In this document: piece after piece, positions 25,314-37,701 of the stretch
Position numbering within the stretch: the first letter of the stretch is position 1
How the letters are laid out: each line of letters starts with the position of its first letter
DNA from: Styela clava
Taxonomy: Eukaryota > Chordata > Ascidiacea > Stolidobranchia > Styelidae
Direction of reading: 5' to 3'
Length of the DNA stretch: 64,000 nucleotides
Assembly: GCF_964204865.1 (NCBI RefSeq)
Contig: NC_135252.1
Location: 13,599,383 to 13,663,382, forward strand
The notes under the pieces: generated by a model
What the model saw: only the letters and a program-made list of their open reading frames with translations
The model's database searches: none
What the model was told of the DNA's origin: nothing
Translations under genes and position numbers: made by a program

Positions 25314-26810
25314 TAATATTTGATTCAATAATTTGACTAATCATCTTGCGTTCAGATTTTAAGAGGGTACTACTCAGATTTTAAGAGCGGACAACCGCAA
25401 AAGAGTTTTGTACAGACAAATGTGATTGTGGTTAGATTTAAAGATTATATTTTATGTGAAGAGAAATGCTTCTATAAAGGTTAAGAAGTCGCGTTCTCGA
25501 TTCGACCTTAAAAAAGTGGAAGAATAACGTTATTTTATCATTTCAAATCAATGTCAACATAAACTTCATCATGTGATAATTGCGGAATGAAAAAGCGATA
25601 CTCAGTTCACCTTTGATAAATTTTATTGCAGCGACCAAGTTCTGAATTGTGGCAGTGTTCGCATACTGCTTGTCTTTACTTGCCCGAGTCAAGAGCTCAG
25701 CATATAACTTGACATGAGATTAAGTAGGTATGTCGACCAAACCTGAATTCTTAAGTAGTATATTTTTCTAAACCTCAGCTCTTCAAGTATTTAGAGCAGA
25801 AACAGGAAAACATAAACGTAGAGTGATTTCCGTAGCTTATAAACAGGAATAGGGTCTTTGAATTTAAATGTTTTTAAGTCTATTTCACTTCTCTATATAT
25901 ATAGAATTAAATGTAATCATGACTTGTGAACATGCTCATATTTTTCTTTCATTTAACATGAAGCGTTAAAAATGTAACGCCTTGAAATATTGGTTGCTGA
26001 TGTTAAATATTATTTAATCATTGTGTATTTGGCACATAACAAGCTCTTTGTTCAACGTAATAAACTGTGGTCGTAGTGTGTTGCGGTCTAACATATCGTT
26101 GCTTTGGCATGGGATTACCGCAATAATCCAGATTATTTATGGTCGAGTGCTACTAGCAACGTGTCGGAGAATTTCCTTCAAGTTTTAGAAAATAAGATCA
26201 CAAACAATCAATTCGGTGTCAAATGAAATATATTGATACAGACAAACGTAGGATTTTTGAAGTTGACCTAATTTATTCAAAGAAATATGGTTCAATAGGA
26301 CAAATAAAACTTGATAAACAATACTCTGCCTCTCATACATGAAATTCAGCATTCATAAATTTTGCCTTGACAATGATCAATATTTATTCCGAATGACGCC
26401 AATGATAAATGTAATAAACCACATGTAAATGTGGCGAAAAAAAAACATCACCACGCGCTTTTTATATCTCACTAATACCGATCGTTGATATTGCTGAATC
26501 TAGGGCGTTTCGCCTATCGGAATGAAAGTAAATCAAATCATATCCATTATGTTAACCCAAATGTTTAAATATCATAATACCATTTACTGTTAAATGCAAG
26601 CAAAAGTTTAATGAACTATTTATAGAGTGTGCGAAATTTTTACTGAAACGCCTCAACTGCCCCGAGCTAATACTTGATAGTATAAAGCACGAACGCCTGT
26701 CAGTCAACATAGATGGAATTATTGATCGGTAAGACATTTGAGCCTATGATGTTTGATAATAACAAACATATTTAAAAAAAAGTACGTTTTTAGTTTCAGT
26801 AAAATCTTAT

Positions 26811-29800
26811 ATGAAAAACAGCATGAGAACGACATTAGTAATATTTTGTATATTAGCCAGTTTGGCTATGCTGGCCACAGGTGAGTGATTTATTTGGATT
26901 TTCAATATTTACGTTTTTTTTTAATGTGGGTTTTCGAAACACCATATGTGAAGTTTCCATTTAATTTTTGTGACGTGTGTACGCTGAAACATTTTTAACA
27001 ATATAAATTTATGTCTGAATAGCAGAAATACATGGCGATAACCACGTGTTAAATTCGACCCTTTACTGTTGTGAGAAATGTTGCAATAAGGTTTGACATA
27101 AGATGCTAATGTTATATGGTTAAAGATTTTGTATTATATATCATTTGGTGGATATGAAAAATGTATAGTTTTTCGCGCTTTACTCACCATTGGACATCTT
27201 AGAAAATTCTTTGGTCTTTCATCTTTGGTAACAATATCACAACTGAAATCATTTTGCGGTTGTTTTAAGCTGAACTCGTTCATCCCGATGTTACAATGAT
27301 AACATACCGCATACTGCAAAACAGAGTAAACGAATCTATGGATATGAATCTAACTTTTTTGTTCCGAATTAAGCTAGGATTAAAGAATGATTCCAGGCTC
27401 ATACTATAATTGAATTACAAAATTAATACAGTAGCTCAAAAATTTCATTCTGTCAAAGGTTGTCACAGAGGGAAAAAAATAAAGCCCAGGCGTCGTCAAC
27501 GCAATCTGTTTTCTCTCGAAGAAGATGAGAATCGACAAATAATTGAATTCTTCTCAGATTGCCTTTCAAGAGTAATGTCAAGACGACGAAAATCGATCCC
27601 AACTATTGTTAAGTTTACTGTATTAGACACAAAGTGGTTTGCTGAAGGCGATTTGCTTTATTGTAGGTAAGCAGTTGATCTTGCTATAAAGACGTATTAA
27701 TTATCTGATCCCTGAATGCCAAGAATTACAATAGACTTTGACAATCGGTCAACTATATATATTTCGTAGGAAAGATAAGAAACATGATCACAAAGAAAGA
27801 ATACACTCGATACGTGTATTTAAAATGGTTGCTTGTATTTTGTATTGCAACACATTGAGTTTCTTTTTTGCCTCCGTGTCCAAGAAAACACTAATTCAAT
27901 TTGCTTCAGACTGGGAACAAATCCAAACTAGACGCAATATGTCCACCCACATACAATCCCAAGCAATTCAATGTATGCGTTTATGTCAACGTACCTGTAT
28001 GTAGTGCTTAGAAATAATACACCCAATGGAATATGTAGGAATTTAATAGCTAACCTGGAAAACCACCTATTAGTGTGAATCAATATATAATTTTGTGAAT
28101 CAAACTTTTCATCTTGTTCGACTGAGATCTTTTTTCGATTCCGAGAAATATAGCAGACATGACTGGCAACCTTTGTAACAGCGCAAAGATATTTAATTAA
28201 ATAATGAATTCTATTTAAAGCTCTTATTTAAATATTATTTCCTCTTCGTGCATACGTTTTACTTTGCTGACTTTGTTGTTGTTTAATAATTTTAACATAT
28301 AAATACATATTTCTAGTAGAAACAAAGACACCAAGGACTGTTGGAAAAATATGATCACGTTCCTCATTGACAGAAAATCGGAGTACTACTTTCCCGCAAG
28401 ATATTGTGTCAAAAATTATGCTAATAAAAATTTGTCAGGTACGTTAAAGATTATGAAGAGTACAAAATTGAATAGAACAGATAACTAATTATTGATTAAA
28501 TCAGTGGTTTAAACCATTTTGGACGAGCGGACCTCCAAGAAACATTCCAAAAGCCCGAGGAACCCCCGTGCAAAAGTTTATTTGTCTTTTATACCTGACT
28601 TGTATAAACTATAAATGTATACAAAAGCAAGCCTAATACTGGCAAAACAAAATGATCTTTGAAGGGTGGCAAGTTCAATATCAGCCTCAAACAAAATATC
28701 TATTTGAACTATATTTAAACAATATACATATCGCCACGCTAATAACCGAATTGCGTAAGTCATTTTTAGCAGTTTTGAAAAAAACGTAAAAAATTCCTAA
28801 TGATATTGTTATGCCATTGAGAGTCAATAATTTGCCATGGTTCAATTTTTTGATCGTAGCCGGAATTAAGTTAATTTGTATGACGCAGTTAAGTTACGTC
28901 ATAATAGCGCACTGTGACTTAGGCAGAAACGTGTCTATGACTTGGGGACATACGCAATTTTGCAACTTTACTATATGCACCAGTCCTGAAAACTAAACAT
29001 TCCAAAAACGAATGTAATTCTCAGTATCTACAATGTCTAATCCCCAAAACAGCTAATCAGTTTCAATTACATTATTTTTTATGTTTAAAAATATATTTTC
29101 CATCAATATATATAACACCGTTCTGCACACCCACCGAAATAAGACTAAGATTAAATATAAAGAATAAAACAGCAATGCACCCAATATAAAAGCCACTCAA
29201 GGTGAACTGGACTCGGACAGTGAATATCACAAGTGCACGCCTTCCTATACTGTAGTATAAATTCAAATTAATACGCGCCAAGCTAGTATCCGAGATGCAA
29301 AAACTCGAAAATACTTAGCAGAGGTTATTTTGCCCTTGTGACGTCACAATAGTCCTGCGGTAACAATGATAATTTATTATGACGAAACAATTGCAAAAAT
29401 GTGCATGTCATAGTAAATTCCCATTTTTATCGGTTTCGGAATTCTTATTAGCGTGACAAATATAAATATGAACTCTGGGAATTAAATGGAGACTTGTGGG
29501 ACCTCTGTACTGTGCTGACGGAACCGCACTGGTCGCTGCAGAACCCGGATTGAAAACTACTGGTTTAAAGTAAATCAATTGAATATATTTTTACTCAAAT
29601 TGTTGGATACCGAGCAAACCGCTACAATTTCATTTGTTGAAAATGATACACAATGTAAATTGACTGGTGGGGATGTTGATTGATATCATGATCACATGCC
29701 CTGTAGTATAGAATATTTCATTGGTTGTGATGAGAAATATGTTTTTAATTTTTTCGTAGTTTTAGAATTAGATATTAAAAGTAAAGTTGTACCCTTTCAA

Positions 29801-32800
29801 TTTCATTTTTGATTTCCCCCTGACACACTGAAAAAGAATTTGCAGGCTTGTCGATGGGAATGGGATTCCCATGGAAAACGTCCCATGGGATGGGATAGCA
29901 CACATTTGTATTTCCCATGGGATACGTAGGACACGAAAACCGTATGATTTTCGGGGAAATGATGGTAAAACATTTCGTTATGAACTTCGTGCCCATATAT
30001 TTAAGCATAGCTCTCTTGTTAATTATAAAGAGCAAAATATATTCAGCATTAACAATATACTTCGTGAAGGGGCTGATGGACACATGTATAATAGTTATGA
30101 ATATAAAGCAGGGGTCACCAAACTACGGCCCGCGGGCCGGATCCGGCCCGCGGCGTCCTTTTATCCGGCCCGCAATAACACGCAAAAATTGCTAAATATT
30201 TTTTCAAGAGAGATTTTCCCGTGCATCGTTTTCCTTGTTTAATTCGTAACATTGGCCAATCAGCAAGATGCAAAAACGTGACGTATTAATAGGTCTTTTC
30301 GCTTCCGCTCAGACACTTTTTTCACTCTGATAGATTTTCAGTCGTGGTTGTAAACAATATTTCGTTTTTGCGACTTTAAATGCTATTCGTTAGTTTTTGG
30401 TTGTGATTCGGAAATTGAAGTATGAATCAAATAAGTCAATCATCATTTGCGTCCTTAGGAGTTGTAGTTTTAATAGTAGTAAGGAAAAATTAGTCTAGGA
30501 ATAGCTGTGACATAATAGGATAAAATTCTCTACCGGTACGCAACGTTTTCTGAGAAAAATGCACTTGTACACTCGTAGCGCGTGCTTTCGACGAAACTGT
30601 TTACGTTTCTTGTGCTAAAATAAACATCGAATGTGCATTTTGCGCTAACAGTACTGTAATCCCTCGCGAACTGCTCCAATTCCACAAGTCACACTAACTC
30701 CGATATAAATAAAAACTGCGTCAGTGGATAGATCTGAGTGAAAATAAGAATTGATAAGAATTGTAATAAATAGGAAAAAAGAACACATATAATTCACTAA
30801 TATTTCGATGTGCGTCACATCTATGGAATATTGAGACTATTTCTGGATTTTATTCTGGCAACGGTCATTGACACCGCCGAAAGATCGTCACAAATAAACG
30901 CTGGAGTTTTTGTGCATGATAGTTTGACAGTGGTTCATTGTGAGTACTATTTAACGATGTTCTGATTGTGCAAACTTCATAAAAATTGGTAAGTATCAAA
31001 TTAGGAAAGAAATTCACACGTACATATAAAAGTTATTGGTGTCCATAGACAATATCATTAATTTGCACTACATATAACTGGAGCGTAATTTTTAAAAGCG
31101 TCGAATGTTGGGAAATTTATGCGCTAATGAAAAAAATCAAATACCGGATAATAGATGTTTATTTTATCTAAATTATGTCAAAATTTTTCGGAATTCTAAG
31201 CTACAGCAAGCAGTCCGTAGTCGTTTTTATGAGCGGTTTTCTAACACTGCATAAGGGTACTTAGCAGACATGATGCGTACATTTTTGGCGCGAAAAAGCG
31301 GATTTTGAAAATTCCTAATTCACGACAGAAACGTTTTGATACCAGCTAAACTCAGGATAGTTGTTTAGATATTGAAATCTTTCATATTTGTTTTCCTAGG
31401 ATGTTCCTGATTGCGATATAGATAGAATTTGAATCAAGTCTTCAGAAATGTATAAGATATATTGTTGAATGGATTTCCCAATTTTTGTGAATTTATTATA
31501 TTGCATTGACAAGAATATTCATCCGGCCCGTTTCAACACAGTTTGAGTCATACCCGGCCCGCGGTCAAAAAAGTTTGGTGACCCCTGATATAAAGTTAAC
31601 AAAGTCCGTAAATTTTGTTGTTTAGCATATCTCTTCGTACATGTGGTCCTATTTAGTAGACGCTAAACCTAATTTTACTAATTTTTATTCAATTGTATTC
31701 CAATGGGAATCCCATGGGATGCGATGGGACAGGCATACTTGCTGTGGGATGGGAATGTTACAGAAAAATATGTCCCATGGACAAGCCTGAGTATTTGCGT
31801 ACATAATGTTTGATTATATCATTTTCGACCTCCTGAAGTATGCGCACCAAGATGGCGCACAACCTGAACTCAGGTTGTGTACCAGGTTAGGTTTCAGGTT
31901 ATGCGACATCTTGGTGCGCATACTTCAGGAGCACCATCAATTTCTATTATACTCTTTCCATTTACACTTCCATTTTCTACTTTGACGCACAAACGCACTC
32001 GTCGATATTGACCAAAATTCGTCTGAAAATTGCTTATGTTTACCACATATTTTCAAATACCTTATTTTCAACGTATTATAATGATAAATAATTTACATCA
32101 CCCTCATATAATAAGGAGCACAAAGTCAGTGATAAAGATACTTCGACACGTATTCTCATAGAATGCTTATTGCAGTACATACGACAAGTTCACAAGTTCG
32201 AAAATTTACTGATGTCCTAGTTTCATAAATGAATGCTTTCAAAAAAAGGTTTTTAATATGCTTTCTGTATAATCCGATAGCTATCCATTGTCCAAAATTG
32301 CACAGTTGTAATTACAAATTGAGTATCATTATTGGAAATTCATATTAATATTATAGTGGTTATAAAATTATGAATAATTTATTTATTTCAGGTCGAGGTA
32401 AAAGAAGCATACAAAGTGATTTTTATACTCTTCTCGGCATTGAGAGCAACTTTAAAAAGTTTTTAACTTTTATATTTGAGAATCAAAACAATGATTTGTA
32501 TGACTTAGACGATCCATACAACGACATAAATTTAATAACGGATTTTCGACTTGCTCACCCGTTCCTCCTAAGTCCTCGCACTACTACATCAACAACCATC
32601 CCAACTTCAACATTTAAAACTACGACGATGCCAAGCACAACCATTAAGCAAACATTTGCAGCAGTGGAGGAAAAAAGTAAGAGAATAAATAGGGTTTCTC
32701 AGCGTAATGCCCAAGTATCTGCAACTTTAGACGAAGCTGCTGCTGATGATTGCGCAGATTTTACGAAGTATTATCAATGCACAAAGCAAACTGAAAGAAG

Positions 32801-35287
32801 TAAGTTTATTTTTGAAGAAGTCTATTTTTAGTCCGAATGAAGTGAGGAATTAAATTTGAAAAAGTCAAGTATGCTATCAGGATATATGTTGAATCTAGAA
32901 CAAAAATATGTCACCAGACCATTTTGAAACAACATGCATCCTATGCACCGAAAAGATTCATATTTGTTGACACAATATTCAGAGCATTAAATGTCACTAT
33001 TCCATTATTTGAATGATATGTGTGTTCTATCTGGAGATGAACAAAGAAAACTGAAACACCGAGTAATGTAATATAAGATTAAGACAAAATTGCGACAACA
33101 GCTTTGATGCATTCATATTTGTTGTAATATCAAATCTTAGTAATATTGATTATTCCTCTGTGCAATAAAATATGACAAAAGAAATGAATGCAAAACAAAA
33201 TGTAACTCCAAAGGCGCATTACATTATTGACTTTTTTGACGAAACTTTTTCAAGTTATTTATGTCAAGTAAATATGAATATGGATTGAAACACAAAATAT
33301 TATCGTCGATGATTTTGAAAAAATGAAGAAATTACGGAACAAGTAGCAACCTCATTTATTTTTTTCTTGACATAATGATGTATTTGAAAGCAGAATGAAA
33401 TGCCAAAATGGCCAAGTTTATCAAAAGAAGGCATATTTGATAAAAAGTATACATATCTTGAATTGGTTTAATTTATCATTCGGTCTCATCGTGCAATTTT
33501 ATATGCAAATCTGAGCCATCGGTTTACGTTGTACTGTTTAAATCGAATCAAAGAAGGTTTTTGTTATTTGTTGCAGTGTACGTTGATTCATTGCCGTTAG
33601 TAAATACGCCTTTGCAAAGAAAGCGTTTATCGTTGACTTTTTGAATGTGAATATTTTTTAGCGGAGATAAAAATCTTGATGACTCAACCCGATAACACCG
33701 CCATTTTATCAAAACAATTTTTCCAGTTGAACAAACAACTATTTTTTTGCTCAAGTAACAGTGAATTTTTATGCTGAAATGACGCAACTATTTTTGTCGC
33801 ATTAAATAAATGTTCTGAAATGATTAATCAATTGTTTTTAGACAATCTCGAAATCCTTACAGATACAATCACATCAAAATTATATACCTATAGCTTACTT
33901 AACATTTGTGAACACGAATGAAAGGAACAAGAAAAATGATATTTTACCATTTTTCTCAACTTTTTTATTTCCGATTTGTTTAGTCTCGTATGTTTAGGAT
34001 TCTAAGCGCCATTCCACAAGCACAACTATGTATCTCGCAGAAGACTATTCTAGATTGTTTTCCAGATCAAGTCGTGTGACAAAATATCCCAATATTCTGA
34101 ACATTTGCAATTTTTCGAGCTTACATCTGATCAAATCTTTAGAACACTTTCATTTGGATTCTAATCGACATCGAATTATTGTGTCTGTAACTCGGTTTCA
34201 AAAATACTTATTACGATATTCAAATCCTAGACCCCAGGAAATCAGTCAGTTTTCAAAAAATATGATATATTGCATTTATTTTTACTCAATATCATTTATC
34301 TCAAGGGACTTCTCGAACTCAACTTGAGCGAAGTGAAGACGAACTGAAGTCAATCTTATCCTTTGTGTGGGAAGATTTCTCGCGTTGCAGGTAAACTAAT
34401 ATTTTTCGTAAGCGATTTCCATTTGATCTCGTTCACATATGTTATAATTAAACCAGTCGACAAGAACTAGATTATAAACACTAATATATACGTATACCAT
34501 AGACATTTAAACATTTTATTTATTTTTTTTTCAATAGCAATAACTTCGGTTTGCCTAGAAATTCCCGAGAGATGAAAGACAGAAGATGTGTTGTTCACAG
34601 CCACGGAGAAAATCAAATGGTAATCAAGGGGTTTTCCACAATTTTTAAATATATATACATTGTCATTTTATATACTCATATATATATATATATATTGTCT
34701 TATACTTCTACTGTACATTGAGTCCTGCTGTGGATTCTCCCTTTGCAATCGACAACGTAAATAATTTCTTAGGCCTATGGCTGTGTTTTTCTACGTAATA
34801 TTGCAATATATCTCGAATATATTATTTATGGGTTGTTTTAGATAGTGTGCTTTTATTACAGGACGGTCAATGCATTTCTAACATCATACTGGACAAAATA
34901 GTAATTCCGAGTTCTCCTTTAATGCCCATTTTAAGAACATGCAAACGTGCCAATGAGCCCACTTCATTCGCTCGTGCATTGAACGCCACTTTTCCAATAT
35001 TGCAAAAATTTAAAGCCGAATTCTGCAACGGAACGTGGACTGAATGGTATAACACATTCCACCCAGAAGGAACCACGGGAGATTTTGAAACACTCTGGAA
35101 GATACGATTGCTGAATATTGATGACGTCTGTCCTACACCCACGTCTATCGACATTAGATTCGCGGATGGAAAACCATTGGAAATAGTAACTGATCTATTA
35201 GAAATATCTAAAAATGGCTTGTGCTGCGAAAACTCAAGGCAGAGTGACGGAATATGCAACGATTATGCTGTTAGATTTTGTTGTTGA
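26811..35287 (+). CDS. Gene A: secreted five-Cys / furin site / six-Cys / WxxW protein
   Basis: Seven coding exons: 26811-26880, 27432-27666, 28317-28438, 32392-32799, 34306-34390, 34538-34619 and 34862-35287 (phases 1, 2, 1, 1, 2, 0), 475 residues. There is a signal peptide at 1-23. Domain D1 (about 24-142) has five cysteines: GCHRG, FFSDC, LLYC, DCW, RYC, with a VLDTKW motif before the third. Exon 4 opens with a furin-type site RGKR/S followed by a threonine-rich, probably O-glycosylated linker (TTTSTTIPTSTFKTTTMPST). Module M2 (about 265-360) carries six cysteines over exons 4-7. The C-terminus (about 380-475) is a WxxW domain of the mucin-2/CILP type: WTEWYN, then VC, GLCC, and the ending ICNDYAVRFCC. 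D1 and M2 match genes B and C but no family I know. Probably secreted, cleaved and extracellular. Confidence 0.75.
28502..29562. mobile_element. Old hAT-like element in intron 3 of gene A
   Basis: The left end CAGTGGTTTAAACC and the reversed right end CAGTAGTTTTCAATCC are imperfect hAT-type inverted ends, each followed by a purine/C-rich GGACCTCC or GGGTTC block. The flanking 8-mers GATTAAAT and GTTTAAAG agree at only six positions, so the insertion is degenerate. No transposase frame remains. Confidence 0.6.
29843..31789. mobile_element. hAT-like element interrupted by a second hAT
   Basis: Inverted ends CAGGCTTGTC(G/C)ATGGGA at 29843 and ending at 31789 are followed inward by repeated CCCATGGGA palindromic words. 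The flanking 8-mers AGAATTTG and AGTATTTG differ at one base, consistent with an aged target duplication. Removing the inner element 30109-31587 leaves about 460 bp, a typical MITE size. It lies in intron 3 of gene A. Confidence 0.75.
30109..31587. mobile_element. Nested hAT-like element with perfect 8-bp TSD
   Basis: ATATAAAG (30101-30108 and 31588-31595) flanks ends CAGGGGTCACCAAACTACGG and the complement CAGGGGTCACCAAACTTTTT, each with an adjoining CCCGCGGGCC-type block. The target repeat is exact, so this element is younger than the one it entered. The 1,479-bp body has no long open frame and is non-autonomous. Its GC-rich end resembles that of the element at 9983, so they belong to related families. 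Confidence 0.9.
31830..31931. mobile_element. Foldback MITE, copy 2 (best preserved)
   Basis: A 102-bp hairpin: the left arm CTCCTGAAGTATGCGCACCA then AGATGGCGCACAACCTGAA pairs with the right arm, ending CATACTTCAGGAG. The short loop contains ACCAGGTTAGG. It lies 41 bases beyond the outer hAT element in intron 3 of gene A. The near-perfect arms suggest this is the youngest of the three copies. Confidence 0.8.
34674..34697. repeat. TA microsatellite in intron 6 of gene A
   Basis: A run of TA dinucleotides between exons 6 and 7 of gene A. Similar short TA runs occur at about 46716-46732 and 60653-60670. Confidence 0.8.
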
Positions 35288-35652
35288 ATTGTTTGTGTAT
35301 TTACAGTATTTATATATGCTTGAAGGATATTTGAGACAACGAAATTCACTGTGCGAACGTGACGATTTACAATAGCTTTATAAATTGTGCTTTGCTGGAG
35401 TTTGCATTTCACTATTTGACAATCAAGCTACTTTGTAATATCTCCAAAAATGGAACCCTTTTGTTCAAGCCATACTTTTAAAAATGTTACTCGTCCAGCC
35501 TAGAAGGAAGACTAGCTTACTGATTTGAACATTATATATATATCATTGCTTCTAAACTGTGAAAATGTTATTGCCACAACAATACTCTTTGCTGCGGTTG
35601 TATTCAGAATATCTAATGTAAGGTAAGGTTGGAAAACGTGTCTAACACTCTG

Positions 35653-35658
35653 AATAAA
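35653..35658 (+). promoter_or_regulatory. Candidate poly(A) signal of gene A
   Basis: AATAAA 366 bases downstream of the stop at 35287; a second possible AAATAAAT lies near 35867. The nearer one is preferred. Confidence 0.4.
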
Positions 35659-36042
35659 TATAACGACCGAACTTATTCGAATACTAATTTCGAATACCAT
35701 CACTGAATTGGCGTACTATCATATATATCGCAGTAAAAATCTTGTATATATTGCATGACGACAGTTCCATACCATTGGGTGTTGGGACATAGAATATTTT
35801 CGTAATTAAATATTCCATACCATATTTATAACGAAGGATTAAATGAAAAAATTATTTAAGCAGAAAATAAATAAAAATTTTCGATAGCATATTTCGGTGT
35901 GTAAAAGTGAGTTGGATATTTTGTGGGCAATTGGGAGACCACTAAAAATAAAAACAATACAGTGGTTTCGACGTGGCCAATGGAACGGAATAGCGATGCT
36001 CAAATATATAGACACGTAGTAGTACGGTTATGCAATCTATCA

Positions 36043-36180
36043 CAGTAGACTACCGTGCCGGTACGGCAGGTCTCACGACGAATGCGAAGCCAAAGCGTAC
36101 CGCGAACTTCACGACTGGCGCAAATGTATACGCCACAAGGTGCGCAATTTTTTTATGACGCCATCGCACATGACGTTTTA
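36043..36180. repeat. Dispersed repeat, copy 1
   Basis: It contains CACAGTAGACTACCG, a GGTAC-rich segment, GCGAAGCC, ACAAGGTGCGCAATTTTT and GACGCCATCGCACA. The same ordered words occur at 58382-58490. GC-rich relative to its flanks; probably a transposon fragment of unknown type. Confidence 0.6.
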
Positions 36181-36357
36181 AAACAAATGAGAGAAAGAAA
36201 AGGAATACCAACAAGATGATCAACAACATAATGTGAAAGCGATTCATGGATCCATTTCGTGTCCGAAAAACTTGAACCAGATGAGCTACAAAAATTTATA
36301 TCACCACTGAGTACAGACGTCAGTGAGGAGATAAAGAATGTAAACATATGAAACTTT

Positions 36358-36408
36358 AAAAATGATGATTTCTCCAAAATCAGCGAATGAACGAGGCATT
36401 GCATTAAT
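36358..36408. repeat. Dispersed repeat with CGAACGAGGC core, copy 1
   Basis: The stretch ending GAATGAACGAGGCATTGCAT, preceded by AATGATGATTTCTCC, matches 38868-38918 (AATGACTATTTCCCCC..GAACGAGGCATAACAT) at most positions. An ATGTAAACAT word lies just upstream in both copies. Confidence 0.5.
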
Positions 36409-36596
36409 GTTTGACATGATAGTCAAGCAATCATAATCTTATATGTTTAAATAGTTACAGTTTGGATATGTTACTGCGTTTTCGAATTTGAGCGTTTTTT
36501 TCAAATCTTTTTGGCACGTTAAATTTAATGAATGTGGTGAATTTTGCAGTAACAAAAAAGTTATTGCTATTTATCACAAATCAATAATTTAAAAAC

Positions 36597-36668
36597 GGAC
36601 CTCTTGAAGTATGCGCACCAAGATGTTGCACAACCTGAACCCTAACCTGGTACACAATCTGAGTTCAT
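36597..36668. mobile_element. Foldback MITE, rearranged copy 3
   Basis: The left arm GACCTCTTGAAGTATGCGCA then CCAAGATG..GCACAACCTGAA is intact, but the following CCCTAACCTGGTACACAA is the loop of copies 1 and 2 in inverted orientation, and the right arm is missing. It is a truncated or inverted derivative. Confidence 0.6.
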
Positions 36669-36964
36669 GGAAATTTTTCTTTCTAGGTTCTTCCTGCAGC
36701 TGAGATTTTGGAAATGTCTGAATTTGAAGCAACTGCCAAGTATTGCAAACTGTAGATTCCCTTTCTTGGCATATGCAGCAGCACTACTGACGTGGCCTCC
36801 CTAACAACGGAAATCTACTCCCTCTGAAACATCTGGAGACAAAAGACTGCAGTGGATCAGCCAAAATTTCATAAATTATTTTACACACTGGAAGTCAACA
36901 ACAGGTGATTAGCCCAATGATTTTTTGACAAAAAAATGCTATACAGCTGCATACCACTCATTTA

Positions 36965-37309
36965 TTACTCATATTTTTCTGTTATAGGATAAAAAAACAG
37001 CAACATTTCATTGCTTCTCCAACGTATGGAGGGCTCCAAATTTACCATAGTAGACCAAACATCTGTCAGACCCCCTTCCTTCACTGTGATAGATTTTTGT
37101 TTAATAACATATCCTGCTGAGTAATCTACAATTTCGATTTCTTCGACTGTGAGATTAGTGGTTATTACGCTTTTAGATTTAGTATTATAGGCAGTGCTGC
37201 CATCGATATGAACCCCAAAATAAGGACAGGGAAACATAGTAATAAAATAACAATAAATGAAATGTAATAAACAGAATGTATTCATGCAGTGCGACCCTTG
37301 TATAATCAT
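36965..37309 (-). CDS. Unrecognised ORF with hydrophobic N-terminus
   Basis: A 114-codon ATG frame on the minus strand. From the second Met it reads like a signal peptide (MNTFCLLHFIYCYFIT), followed by a polar, beta-rich-looking segment containing TTNLTVEEIEIVDYSAGYVI and one N-x-T site. The stop overlaps an AATAAA (36961-36966). It lies just downstream of the decayed hAT transposase start at 37524 and may be transposon-associated or chance. No splice evidence and no family recognised. Confidence 0.2.
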   Translation of the reverse strand: MIIQGSHCMNTFCLLHFIYCYFITMFPCPYFGVHIDGSTAYNTKSKSVITTNLTVEEIEIVDYSAGYVIKQKSITVKEGGLTDVWSTMVNLEPSIRWRSNEMLLFFYPITEKYE

Positions 37310-37321
37310 TGACTCTTGGTT

Positions 37322-37701
37322 TAATTCAATTTCTTGAGCAGAGTCCTTGTGCTTCTGTTATCTGGGTTGCATTGTGAGCAGAAATTGCTTCTTTACCTAT
37401 GGATTCCAGGTTAATGTCACATTCACGAAAGCTGCAGTGCGCAAAACACTGGCCATTCGTTTCGTTTGACGCTGTTGAATTCTTTCTCATAATCATCACA
37501 GCAAATGTTTTTGCGTTTACTCATTTTATATCTTATGAAGTTTTAGATCTAAACCAAATTTGATGTTTAATTCACCGGTATATTCATTCATAAGGACACA
37601 TGACAAAATAAGGAGGTTTGTTAAAAAAAAAAAAATTTTCTAAGACAAAGGCCTTCAAAATAAGGACAAATCTTAGAAATAAGGACGCTATGGCAGCCCT
37701 G
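37322..37701 (-). pseudogene. Decayed hAT transposase start with one transposon end
   Basis: On the minus strand the end CAGGGCTGCCATAGCGTCCT (37701) is followed, after A-rich DNA, by an ATG at 37524 coding MSKRKNICCDDYEKEF and NEWPVFC. After a frame change the text continues HCSFRECDINLESIGK and AISAH and stops near 37322. An FC-x-HC pair followed by G-K-x-A-I-x-x-H is the BED-type zinc-finger opening of many hAT transposases. The shift and the early stop mark it as dead; no catalytic part is present. The opposite inverted end was not found. Confidence 0.45.

Noticed and set aside
29775..30242. Overlapping 90-120-codon frames on both strands
   Set aside because: They span the junction of two transposable elements and contain their inverted ends; not genes.
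34867..35259. 130-codon minus-strand open frame
   Set aside because: It is the complement of the WxxW exon of gene A; the plus strand has the domain, splice site and stop.
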